A stretch of 64,000 nt of DNA from Eopsaltria australis (lineage: Eukaryota; Chordata; Aves; Passeriformes; Petroicidae), in contig JAVTVJ010000023.1 in NCBI GenBank assembly GCA_034509425.1, positions 496,001-560,000 on the forward strand, in the 5' to 3' direction. Numbering within the stretch: the first letter of the stretch is position 1; each line of letters opens with the position of its first letter. The position numbers and the translations under genes are program-made. Under the pieces are notes generated by a model that did no database searches, was not told where the DNA came from, and was given only the letters and a program-made list of their open reading frames with translations. This document shows, one piece after another, positions 1 through 10,600 of the stretch.

Positions 1-479
1 TGAGCAGCACTTTAAATAATTTTCAGAAATCTCCTGTAACATGCAAAGAAAAGTTATTTTTTTTTTTCCCACAAAGAAATCATCCAAGACAGCAAGAGTA
101 AAGTCCAAAGAATAAATACTGCAAATCTGGCCCTGGACAAACTGAGCATTAGTCTTTGCTAGGAATAGTGGCCTGTTATGAACAATGTGACTATTTACAA
201 CACCAGATAATGTGTGGATATTGTTACAGGATTTTGAAAGTATTGGCATTTTTTGCAAGCTTTCAGCTTTACACTTTCTGCCTTCCTCCCATGGCAGAAA
301 AAAACAAAAGCTCACATCAAGTATGATATGGCTCCAGAATTTATTACTGAGCCAGCCAGGCAGACCTAGGGCTGAATAACTCAATGGCAGCTTTTGGACC
401 TGCTCCAGCTCTGTGTGTAGTTCTGCTGAAAATAATAAGATAGAGCTAGTCTGAAGTTAGCTTATAGGGGAAGGCCTAG

Positions 480-1471
480 CTGTTAGATTTAATAAATCTC
501 ATTCCCCAAGGCTCAGCATTGGAGCTAGCTCTGTTAAATGTATTTATTGATGGTTTGGATGAGAGGACCGAGTCCACCCTGATTAGTTCCCAGACAGCAC
601 CAATTTGGGCTTGAGTGTTGATGTGCTGGAGAGTGGGAAGGCTCTGCAGCGGGATCTGGGATCCATGGGCTGAAGTCAGTAGTTTGAGGTTGAACAAAGC
701 CAAGTGCTGGGTCCTCCAGCTGGTTAACAACTCCTACAGTGCCACAGACTGGGCCAGAGGGGCTGGAAAGCTGCCCAGTGGAGAAGGACCTGGGGGTGCT
801 GGTGACAGTGTCTGAACATGAGCCAGCTGTGCCCAGGTGGCCAAGAAGGCCACTGACCCCTGGCCCGTACCAGCCATGGTGTGGCAGCAGGGCCAGGGCA
901 GTGGGGCAGTGACTGTCCCCTGTGCTGGGCTCTGCTGAGGCCACACTTTGAGTGCTGTGTCCAGTTCTGGGCCCCTCAGTTCAGGAAGGACATTGAGGGG
1001 CTGGAGCGTGTCCAGAGAAGGGAACAGAGCTGGGGAGGGGTCTGGAGCACAAAGCTGATGAGGAGCAGCTGAGGGAGCTGGGGAGCCTGGAGAGAAGGAG
1101 GCTCAGGAGGGACCTTCTGGCTCTGCTCAACTCCCTGACAGGAGGGGGCAGCCTGGTGGGCATCGGGCTCTTCTCTCAAGTTACAAGTGATAGAACAAGA
1201 TGAAATTACCTCAAGTTGCATAAGGGGAGGTTCAGCTTGCACAGTAGGGACAGTTTCTTTGCCAGAAGGCTTGTGAAACACTGGAACAGGCTGCCCAGGG
1301 CAGTGGTGGAGTCACCATCCCTGGAGGTATTTAAAAGATGTGTAAATATGGCACTGATGGACATGGTTTAGTGGTGGGCTTGGCAGTTAATGGGCTGGGC
1401 TGGGTTAATGGTTGGACTTGATGATCTTTAGGTCTTTCCCAGCCTAAATGATTCAGTGGTTCTATGATTCT
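480..1471 (+). mobile_element. CR1 LINE 3' fragment
   Basis: About 1 kb matching the end of the reverse-transcriptase frame and 3' UTR of avian CR1. Recognisable parts are GCCAAGTGCTGGGTCCT, GGACCTGGGGGTGCTGGT, GAACAGGCTGCCCAGGGC and the tail TTCTATGATTCT. The frame is broken by many stops and small indels, so the copy is old and dead. The plus-strand orientation is given by the tail at 1460-1471. Confidence 0.9.
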
Positions 1472-3169
1472 GGGCACAGACAGAGCTGTCATTGGATAGA
1501 AGAATGGCCTTCTTTTATGTGCTGTATCAGTAGTAGTAACTTGGCAGCTGCAGGTGGTTTCAGTGGCATTGTTTCTCCAGTATTAGGCAGAAAATACTTT
1601 TATATTGATTCCTGGTATTGAATCTAGATCTATGTTCCCAGCAGGCATCCTGCTTCAGCCACAGCTCTGGTTATAGCATGGGCAGAGCACATTTCATTCC
1701 AGCAGGTCTCAGGGCCAGAAAATGGACCTACATCCACCTGCTTTACTGTCAGGATCACTGAGCACAACGTGGTTAAAAAGGACTCCTTCAAAATGCCACT
1801 TAAATGGCATCTTTGTTCCAAAAATCAAAGATGTGAAATTAGCAATCACCCTTGCAAGTCAGCGGGGCTGTACCCTGACACTGGGCTCTGAGGCTGAGAG
1901 AACACGTGGGTTTAGTAGAGCGCTGTGCTCCCTGCCATTATTGCTGCTTTGTGCTCTGGGTTCACTGAGTTTCTGCCTCTGCTGTCACTTCCCAGGAAGC
2001 TCTTGATCTCTCACATTAAAGCCAAAGGTCAATGCAGAGACTTGTCTTTATACCAATCATAACTGCATTTTCCACATGCTTTTGTGCAGACTAGGCTGTC
2101 ACTCAGCAAAGCCTGATGTTGGCTCATTTTCCTTCTGTTCTGTAAAAAGATAGATGTATAAATGTTCATTCCCCTTCCCTTTTATATTGGGAAACATATT
2201 TTCCTTCATGTGAAATTCAGGAGTTTCAGCAGAAGAAATGTAAGGCCTCAGATAAGCAAAATAACAAATAAAAATATTACTACTACTACTACTAAAAAAG
2301 TAGTAGAATTGATCAGCAGGAAAATGGTCCTCTTTCCCAGAAAGACCATAAAAGTCTAGTTATGTTTTTATAGTGTAAGTATTTCTGGATTTTTTTCCCC
2401 CTGGCATTAAATTTTCATCTTGCTGAGGCAACAGCCCACAGTGAAAACACTGAGAAATGAGATAAAACTTACTAAACCATCAGATCAGAGCAGCAGGAGG
2501 GAGCTGAGGGTGTTTTCTGGGCTGAGCTTGACCCAAACCAAAAATTATTGAGTCAATTAGCCTATTGGCCACCCCTATAAACATCAGATAATCCATGCAG
2601 TACAAATGCATGAAACACGCTTGAACTCCATTTGGATATTGGGAAGATTCAGTGACTACAGTCACAGGGTGGAATAAGTGTGAACATGGGGGAAAATCAG
2701 AGACATTTGGGGGAAAATCTTGAGGCTAAAGTTATAATCACATTCCAACAGAAGCGGTAACATTAGGAAATTTTAGGGTAAAATGCAGCTGCTGCTTCCA
2801 GGAGGGAATGCAGTTGGCAAGCACAGACTTCATTCCACGATAGTTGCACATGCAACACCCCCTGCAGCCTGGGGCGGATGCTGAGGAGGGATGAAAGAAA
2901 GGGTGGAGCGGGATGGAGACCCCGCGGGCAGGCTCTGCTGTCATCCCTGCAGGAATGGGAACTCGACGGTACCGCGTACAAACCGCACAGGATAGAGGAG
3001 GAGATGTCCTGTTCCTGAACCAGCAACTGCAGGGAAATTGCTCTCCTTAGATGAACCCCACTCTTTATACTCTCACTGTAATGATGTCCCACACCTGCAT
3101 CCCAAAGTTACCCACCTCCAAGGTATGACCACCTCTCCCTCAGCACATGTTCTCTGTTTTATTCACTGT
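1472..3169. other. Intergenic sequence without recognised genes
   Basis: I see no exon, RNA gene or clear repeat family here apart from a short (ACT)n run at 2279-2296, followed by AAAAAAGTAGTAG, which could fold back on it. Positions 1-479 are likewise featureless. Confidence 0.5.
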
Positions 3170-3930
3170 ATCTCTGAGAGCAAAGTGAGGGAATTTTACA
3201 CCAATTGAGAGCAAAAGTATGTTTGACTAGAGTCACTCAAGCTTCGCCAAGTGTAAAGAAACAGTGTAACAGTGAGTTAAGAGGGGGACAAGTTAGGAAA
3301 GGCTCCAGGTCACTCCTGAGATGGGTTGATCCTGGCTTTTCCCCCGTGGGCACGCACACCTGTTGGATGGGATCCCTACTCTGTGCCCGCTGATTGATTA
3401 TCTCTAACTTTCACTGGTGTTTAGAGCCTGTTATGCATCCCTTCAAACTTGTTCTTGCGGTCAGTGCCCCATCAGTGACAATCTCTGCCCCGACTCTGTG
3501 ACAGTCTTCTGTGATCAGTGTATTTGTTAATACAGTGTGTTATTCCTTAAACTGCTCAGCCTGAGTCCTTCAGGAGTGCTGGCAGACAGCGGGAGTGGAT
3601 AAAAATGACACAATTAGTAACACTGAGACTAAGAGCGTGCGGGATCCAGGCGGGGGTCTCTCTTTCCGGACTTAAAGAAGGGATTTGACTCTGGCACGCT
3701 GCTGTCACGAGTCCCTGGACAGGTCAATGGACCCACCCTGGGTACAGCGGGCTCTGCAGGGGCATCCCCATTCCGGGGCACTGGCAGCCTGCTGGGCACA
3801 AGGCTCTCGTCTTGCCAGGGGCGCTGACAAGTCAGTCATAATAAAGCGTTTTGAAAAAGAAAGTGTGAAGGGCTCGAGGAAACTGCCCTGCTACGCGGCA
3901 CAGTGATTGTGAGACCTGTGTGTCAGTGCA
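3170..3930 (+). mobile_element. Possible LTR or retroviral-leader remnant (uncertain)
   Basis: The segment has an LTR-like feel: GTTAATACAGTGTGTTATTCC, then CTCAGCCTGAGTCCTTCAG and GCGGGATCCAGGCGGGGGTC, resembling the end of an avian LTR followed by a leader. No intact gene is visible. I cannot place the ends or identify a family, and it may be ordinary intergenic DNA. Confidence 0.25.
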
Positions 3931-4085
3931 GCTCTGCCGGGGGAAAAAGGTCTGACATTTCCCGCATCTGATGGGATCTCTGGCTGATTTCAGTTTCACA
4001 TTTAGGTCCTGGTCAGCACTGCAGGGTGATGTGTGAAATCTTGTAATTACGATTTAATGGACTTTGGATAATAAACCAGGGAGCG

Positions 4086-4283
4086 TCGGCTCGGCTCGGC
4101 CCGGCCCGGGCTCGGCTCGGCCCTCGGCCCCCGGCTCGGCTCGGCCCGGCTCGGCTCGGCTCGGCTCGGCGGCTCGGCTCGGCCCGGGCCCGTCTCGGCC
4201 CGGCCCGGCTCGGCTCGGCTCGGCCCGGCTCGGCCCGGCTCGGGCTCGGCTCGGCTCGGCTCGGCTCGGCTCGGCTCGGCCCG
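4086..4283. repeat. CGGCT pentanucleotide array
   Basis: About 200 bases of GGCTCGGCTCGG with interspersed GGCCCGG variants. It directly abuts the CCAAT duplication. Arg/Ala/Pro- and Gly/Ser-rich open frames across it are artefacts of the repeat. Confidence 0.9.
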
Positions 4284-4290
4284 GCTCCTG

Positions 4291-4396
4291 ATTGGCTCGC
4301 TCACCGCGCTCTCCCTCTCTGATTGGTGAGACGCTCTGCCGGCATTGGCTCGCTCACCGCGCTCTCCCTCTCTGATTGGTGAGACGCTCTGCCGGC
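4291..4396. repeat. Perfect 2 x 53-bp tandem duplication with four ATTGG (inverted CCAAT) boxes
   Basis: Copy 1 is 4291-4343 and copy 2 is 4344-4396; I find no mismatch. Each starts ATTGGCTCGC and carries a second ATTGGTGAG 31 bases on. ATTGG occurs at 4291, 4322, 4344 and 4375, giving spacings of 31, 22 and 31. Spacing of about 31 bases (three helical turns) is typical of paired NF-Y sites. Confidence 0.9.
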
Positions 4397-4514
4397 AGGA
4401 GCGCGCGTGGGGGTTGGCATGGCAGCGCGGGACGCTGCGCGGCCGGCGCGGAGGGATCCAGCCGTGTCCCCGGCCCGTCTCTCTTCGGGAGCCGGATCAG
4501 GGCTGCCGGGACGT

Positions 4515-4574
4515 TGTCCCCACGGGTTTCTGTGTCCCTGTCCCCACGGGTGGCCGGGTCCCTGTCCCCACGGG
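4515..4574 (+). repeat. Three copies of a 24-bp minisatellite unit
   Basis: TGTCCCCACGGG occurs at 4515, 4539 and 4563, exactly 24 bases apart, with diverged spacer sequence. It lies in the likely first FAM228 exon. Confidence 0.85.
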
Positions 4575-4950
4575 CGGCATCTCCTCATCCCGAGAGGCTG
4601 TGGGTGATGGGTGAGGGACTATTTTTTCGAGCGGAAGGTCACGGAGGGCGGTGTCACCGCCATGAGGTGTGATCAAGGCAGGCCGCGCTGCCATTTTCCC
4701 TCAGTGGGGCGGGGCCGTGCATTGTGGCTTTAGCTTCTATTGCGGGCCTATTCCGGTGCCCTTGGGGGCTTCTGGGGTTGTGCTCGCTGTCCTCACGGAG
4801 GGACACCGGCACAGGGTGCTGGGAGAGGAGCTTTGCTGCCCGCCTTCTCATCCTTGGGGCCTGTGGGACCCGCCTCAGGACCGGGCAGGGTGCGGGGCGA
4901 GCCGGGCCCGGAGGGCGCTCGGCCTTGACCCCATCGCTGCCTCCGACCTG

Positions 4951-7571
4951 CAGGACCGGGCCAGGATGCTCCAGGCATACACGCATTATCCCTTAGCTCA
5001 GCACTCACAGTCTAAAAGGTTCTGTTCGTAGAGCTGCCCTGCTCGCACTGGAGACTGGTTCTCTTACCGTTCTCTGTCCCTGCACCTGAGGCAATCACAG
5101 GGGACCAAGGCGCCAGTAAAGGCAGCCCGCTGTGCTTGTGCAGTGACACGTGAGCATACATGGCTGAACGGCATTTTGAGAGGAGTGAAGCATGTGTGAG
5201 GGTGCTTGTATTTGTCACAGACTGATTAAAATGTGTTTCTCAAAGCTGCTGCAAAGACCCGTGTTTGGGTACACCGAGTGTGAATTTTAGCAGGTGGGTG
5301 TTTGGGGAAGAACCTTTACTTTACTGAGGAAAGAAGAGAAACCTGTCTTTAAAACTTACAGAGCTACACTGCTGACAGCACAGAAGGATGCGTGTTTATC
5401 TAGCAGGAACTTTTAGGCACAGTTATTCTCAGGTTTAATCATCGCAGAATGGTTTGGATTGGAAGGGACCTTAAAGATCATCTTGTTCCAACTCCCTGCC
5501 ATGGGCAGGGACACCTTCCCTTAGACCAGGTTGCTCCAAGCCCCATCCAGCCTGGCTCTGAACACTTCTAGGGATCTGGTACAGTGTTCTGTATGTCCTC
5601 ATACTGAACAGCCAACCTGCTCATGGGATTTGGCGTCTGCAGCCTGCAGCTGCTAGATTGACTAAATGCTTGTTTTATCAGGTTTTGGAAATCCTTTATT
5701 TCTGTCTAAGCCTGTGATTAAACCTGTAGTTTCAAGACTTGTAAAACAGCTTCTGTCTCATAACAGTGAGCTCTGCCTTAGCAGAGAGGAGAGTTGGCAT
5801 CTCCTAACAAGAGTTCAGAAAAAGCAGAAAAAGAAAGGATTAAGGTTCAGTAGCAGCTTGAGTTCTGAAGATTGGAGGGGGGGAATCTTCAGATAGAGTC
5901 TTTACCACTTGTGGGTTCCTGAAAGCAGATTGCTGCAGAGGCTGATTTTCTGTGGTTTTCTCTGTTTTGTCTCCCCTTGGGGTCCCAGTTCTCTGAGGAG
6001 GTCAAGCACCTCCTTTGCTTTGTGCTCAGTTTTTCTTTGTGAGATGGATGGAGTCCTAATTATAGCTACTAAAAATAGATAGAAAGGAGAGTTAGTTATA
6101 TTTGGGGTTTTGTTTTACTTGATTTACAAGCTTAGGAATACTAAAATATGTTATTTTCCTCATCTCAGGATTGTCCAGGGATTTAAAGCAGCTCTGTCTC
6201 AGAAGAACAAAACTGCTTGGAGTTGAAGGAAATGTGTAAATAGGTGGCATGAGGCAGAAGCCTGTGGCACCTGTGCATGTAGGGGGGATATATTGCTCAC
6301 AGGAAGGTGTGTTGGATTTGTCTAATGCCAAATCTACAGCACCTCAGGTACCCAGATCTCTTCAGCCCTTGCTGTTTGCTTGTTAATTTTGTGTCAGAAA
6401 TTGGGTCTGTGAGGTTTGCTTTTCTCCAAGCTGTCACTGGGACCAGGTGACTTCCTGAGGTCTCTTCCAACATACGCTTTCCTGTGGTTTCTGACTCTTT
6501 CAGTCAGAAAAGACAGGAAAGCATTGCTGTGAGGATGCAGGAATATCCCAGCAGGTGCTTTTGTCAATGCATAAAAGCAGGGAATATGAAATGAAACAAA
6601 TAAAGATGTGCATTACAGACTTTACCTTGAATTGATGGCAAGAAGTTTGAGTCTACACTCCTGAGAGGTCAGTCAGGAGTCAGATATTGTCACTGAAGTG
6701 CTGGATTGGACAGAATAAACTCTTAGATGTTGTCTTGTACAAAAAATGTTATCTTCTATGAATACCTGAGAGTCTTCGCAGGTTCTTTTAACTGGATATT
6801 GCAAAAAATAGAGTATCAGATTTTTTTTAATATAACTGAAAGATCTGAAGACTTGGGGTCAGTGTCTCTGCAGAAATAAGGTTTTCTTCTGTTCCACTCT
6901 TTACCTAAGTAATGTTGTGAATCCATTGTTTCCTGGAAGCAGTGTGTCTCCAGTGAATCTGAAATAAATAGGGGTTTAAATAGAGGTTCTTGTAAAGGGC
7001 ATTTTGTCTCTGTGGTTCCACTGTCTCTGTTATAAATCAATCCAGATATCCTGATGCACGTACAAGAGAAGATACGGGATTTTCTGGCTGGAGCTGAGTT
7101 AGCACTTCAGCATAAGCTTCACCTGGTAGAACTAACTTGAAAAACCAATGAAATGTAGCCATCCCTGGAGTGGGATGTGGCAGTTACCTGAAAGGGACTT
7201 CTATGTGATTGAAAAAGGCACAAAGGAAAGAAGTAATAGTCTGGAGGTGAAATTTGATAACTCTGAAATGCTTCCAAAGCTGATAGGCATTTTCAAATAA
7301 TTTGTCAATCATTGTTCTTTGAAACAAAATGTACTGTCCATGTTGTGTGGAGATGAGGACAGACAGTCCCACCAGAGGCAGTGTCTGACTGTAAACCTGA
7401 TACTTCATCTCTCTGTTTTACTTACTGTGACGGGAAAATGCTGCTGGTATCAGCAGTTAGAGTTCCTTTAGAGATTTGTTTCATTGACTGGTGGGAATTT
7501 TGAGAAAATTTAGCTTTTGCTGTTAATACAATAGTTTTATATGGTTTTGATGGTTTTATTGCTTTTCCCAG
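4951..7571 (+). other. FAM228 first intron (inferred)
   Basis: Between the CpG island and the ATG exon. Besides the CR1 fragment at 5438-5578 I recognise nothing here. Short open frames on both strands show no family resemblance. Confidence 0.45.
5438..5578 (-). mobile_element. CR1 LINE 3' fragment
   Basis: Inverted CR1 end: AGAATGGTTTGGATTGGAAG, GGACCTTAAAGATCATC, then GACCAGGTTGCTCCAAGCCC. It lies in the first FAM228 intron. Confidence 0.88.
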
Positions 7572-7583
7572 ACTAATCCAACC

Positions 7584-7676
7584 ATGGATAGTGTGAATGG
7601 CTTAGAGGGTCCCTGGCTACAAAGATTTGCAAACAGGAAACCTGCGAGAAAACCCAAGCGGAAACGGCCTTGGAAG
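7584..7676 (+). CDS. FAM228A: FAM228 coding exon 1
   Basis: The exon starts at 7572 after TTTTCCCAG with 12 bases of 5' UTR. It encodes MDSVNGLEGPWLQRFANRKP then a basic stretch ARKPKRKRPWK. The donor is AAG/GTGAGT. The basic run could act as a nuclear or nucleic-acid-binding signal, but this is only composition. Confidence 0.8.
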
Positions 7677-10600
7677 GTGAGTGAGGCCCAGCATTCCTTC
7701 AGCTGTTGGTTCTACCGTGAAGAGCACAGGAAAGCAGTATCTGTAACTAGGACCCCAGGGTGTTTGTGTGTAACTGGGCTCCTGTACCTGGAACTGGCTG
7801 CTTAGTCCCACTGAAATCCTGACAGTGTTTTCTGGTCTGTCTGTGCTCCCGGACTGCCATCCCTGGCATGTGCCTGAACCCATCTGTGAGCCCTGAGCAG
7901 GAGCTTTGTGCTTCACTCTGTCCCTCCAACAGCACATTCAGAAATGGGTATTGCAGTTGTTTTACTTCTTATCATTCCATCCCAGTTTGTGCCTTGGAAC
8001 CTGGATGAGAACCTGATCTTTGTAAAGCAGGTTGTCTTTTTATGCAGACCTTTTCCTTTCTTTACATTTATCCAGAGGTTTTTCTCAGCACCAGCAGGGT
8101 AGCACAGCCGATACTTTTGATTGCAGCAGGCATTTTGGGAAAGAAAATATTGCCAAAGATTGGCTAACACAGAAGGAAGAGCTTCTGTTGTGTGAAGGTG
8201 TGAGTGGAGGAATGAAATGGAAGTTATGAAGGGAGGAATGAAAAAATTGTTATTTGCAAAGTTCTGTAAAATCTGAGATATGTTTGTCGTGGAGAAGGAG
8301 AACAAAGAATTCTGAAAATAGCAACAGATTCAATGGGTTTTATTGAGCTCTTGCATCCTTTTGAGGCAGCATTATTGAATTGCTTGCAGTTTGGTGTGTG
8401 GAAAAGTTTCCCATAAATCTGAAATAAGCTTGTGACTAGTTAGGATCAGGGACTCATGGAACAGCCCAAGCTGGAAGGGACCTTGGGAGTAGTCTGGCCC
8501 AGCCTTTCATGGGAAAGACACCAGATGAGGGTATCCAGCTCCCAACTGCACCTTGAAAACCCTCAGTGATGGGGACTCCACCACATCCCTGGGGAGGTTG
8601 TTCAGTGAATGACTGATCTCACTTCCTTTCTTATATTGAGATGAAACCTCTGCCAATGCAACTTGTACCTCTTACCCCTTGTCTTCTTGCTGTGGCTTCT
8701 GGTGAAGTCAGAGCCTCCATCCTCTTTGTAGCTGTCCTGTAAGAGGTACTGTGATGAGGCTGCCCCTTGGCCTGCTATTTTCCAGGAAGAAGAGACTTCA
8801 TTCCTTCAGTCAAAGGAGACTCAACTCTTTTGGTTCTTAAGAATTCTTCAAACATGTATCATCCTGAAGGAAAACTCTTCCGTTCACCAGTGATGGTTCT
8901 TAGCTGGAGTGAGGGCCATGTCTTTGTGCTGCTCTTATGGTGCTGGCTTCAGAAAGGATCTGTGACTGTGTGAATTCATCAGGCATCATACAACATACCA
9001 GCTGTTTCAAACAGTAGGATGAAAGGGTCTTGAAACAAGCCAGAAATTTAGATTTCCCATTTCTCATTTGGTTTTGGTGGGTTTTTTAATACTACTTGTC
9101 TCTTCCTTGCTTGCTCTGATGTATGATGTCCTGCTCATCTTAGTGTAATAAACCATTAGGAGTGTGGAGCTGGTTAGCAGGGCCAAGGCAGACATGACTG
9201 AAAACTACACTGTCTATTGGAATTAAAAATCAATATTAAGCACAGGGAGTAGCAGGCTAATATTCCATTCTATGCATAAAATGCATTCCACCCCCAAATG
9301 ATAGATTTGGTCTGGATTGCTTGAACTCCTTGCCTGGAGTGCAGGAGTTAAGGAGCCACGTGTTTGGCACAGGTGAGACACAGTGGCAAGGAGCAGGTGG
9401 CATTTGGTCGTGGTGAGGAGCAGCCATGGAGGTGTCTGGTCTGAGCATGTACATTCCAGTTCTCATTCCAGTTCTTCCAACACTCTTCTGTTGCTACTGA
9501 ACCCAACTGTTCAGAGCAAATCTTGCAAAGATTTGCCAGCTGTGCTGTGATATAATGTGCCTTTAATCACAGCACCAGTAATTATTTTGAATTCAAAAGT
9601 AAATCTAATTCCTACTCTAAGTCCCGCTTTCACCTCATGTGGGTTTTTTTGCTGTTTTGTTAGGCAGCCCCTGATCAAAGCCGAGACATCGTTTCTTCTG
9701 TTCAGTGCATCATGGACAGAGAAGGTTTTGTGAGGGTAAGAAGTGGTGCCTCTTTTCTCATTTGCTGTTTTTAGTTCCCAATCAGTGATTCATGAGAGAA
9801 TGTTAATTGTCTGTATTCTTGAGAAACTAATTTAGAGTTATGAGCTTCTGATCTTTTCAGTCTCTTCTGAATGGGACTGAAGCAGTAACCCTAAATGTGA
9901 ATCCCAGGTGACTTGAACTGCCTGTTTGCATCTAATATTTGTTCTGTGGGTGTGGTTAGTTGGTGACAGTGGTGCTGTGGGCAAAGGGCAGGAGGGCTGC
10001 TCTGATCTGACCCAGCAGATTGCCTGTGCTGCAGGGAAGGTCCTTCTGCTGCCTGTCTTGCAGAGTCTGGTGCTTGCAGCCCCCTGCTCTGCAGTGATTG
10101 CAGCTCAATAACCTGATGGGGAAAAGTCAGTCATTTTCTGCCAGTCTTGCACCACAGCTTCAAAAATTAAGGGTCTGAATGCCAGAGCTCTTGAAAGGGC
10201 AACCTTGGAAACAAGTGGTGGGAAGTGGAGAGAGGGAGGAGCAGAAGGAAGGGCTGGAAAACAGATGCCTTGGAGCAGTGAGCAGTCAGATCAACCAAGC
10301 TGCAGACCTTCACCTGTGGAATCTTCACTGCCATCTGCCAACAGTTCACGTGGTTTTTATTTTCCATTTCTTACTTAGGAGGTGGACAGATATGTGAGGC
10401 ACAGTGATTTCCTAGATCTGAGAAGGATGGATATTCTATACAAAAAATACCTTGAGGATGTTTCAGAGCCTTTTATGAAGAAAATAAAGGAGCAAATGGA
10501 CAGCCAGTCAGAGAAAGAAGTGCATAAAAGGAAACAAGAACAATTCTCTCAATATTTAAACTACTGTACAAAGAAGGTATGAGAAGCACATTTCTGTCAT

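Larger units (their letters stand above)
4080..4950 (+). promoter_or_regulatory. CpG-island promoter upstream of FAM228
   Basis: The only long CpG-dense stretch in the window. It contains a CGGCT array, two tandem 53-bp units with inverted CCAAT boxes, and no TATA box that I can see. A plausible first noncoding exon ends at GATGG/GTGAGG (4610), which could join the 7572 acceptor. CCAAT-rich, TATA-less islands often fire in both directions, but I see no minus-strand gene to the left in the window. Confidence 0.6.

Noticed and set aside
534..944. 136-codon minus-strand open frame
   Set aside because: Lies antisense within the CR1 fragment at 480-1471.
2279..2310. CRISPR-like or hairpin array at the (ACT)n run
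   Set aside because: It is a short trinucleotide microsatellite with an incidental reverse complement, and the host is a vertebrate.
4047..4304. Open frames with repeated Arg-Ala-Glu-Pro or Gly-Ser-Ala-Arg units
   Set aside because: Direct translation of the CGGCT array in different frames; no start context, domain or conservation argument.
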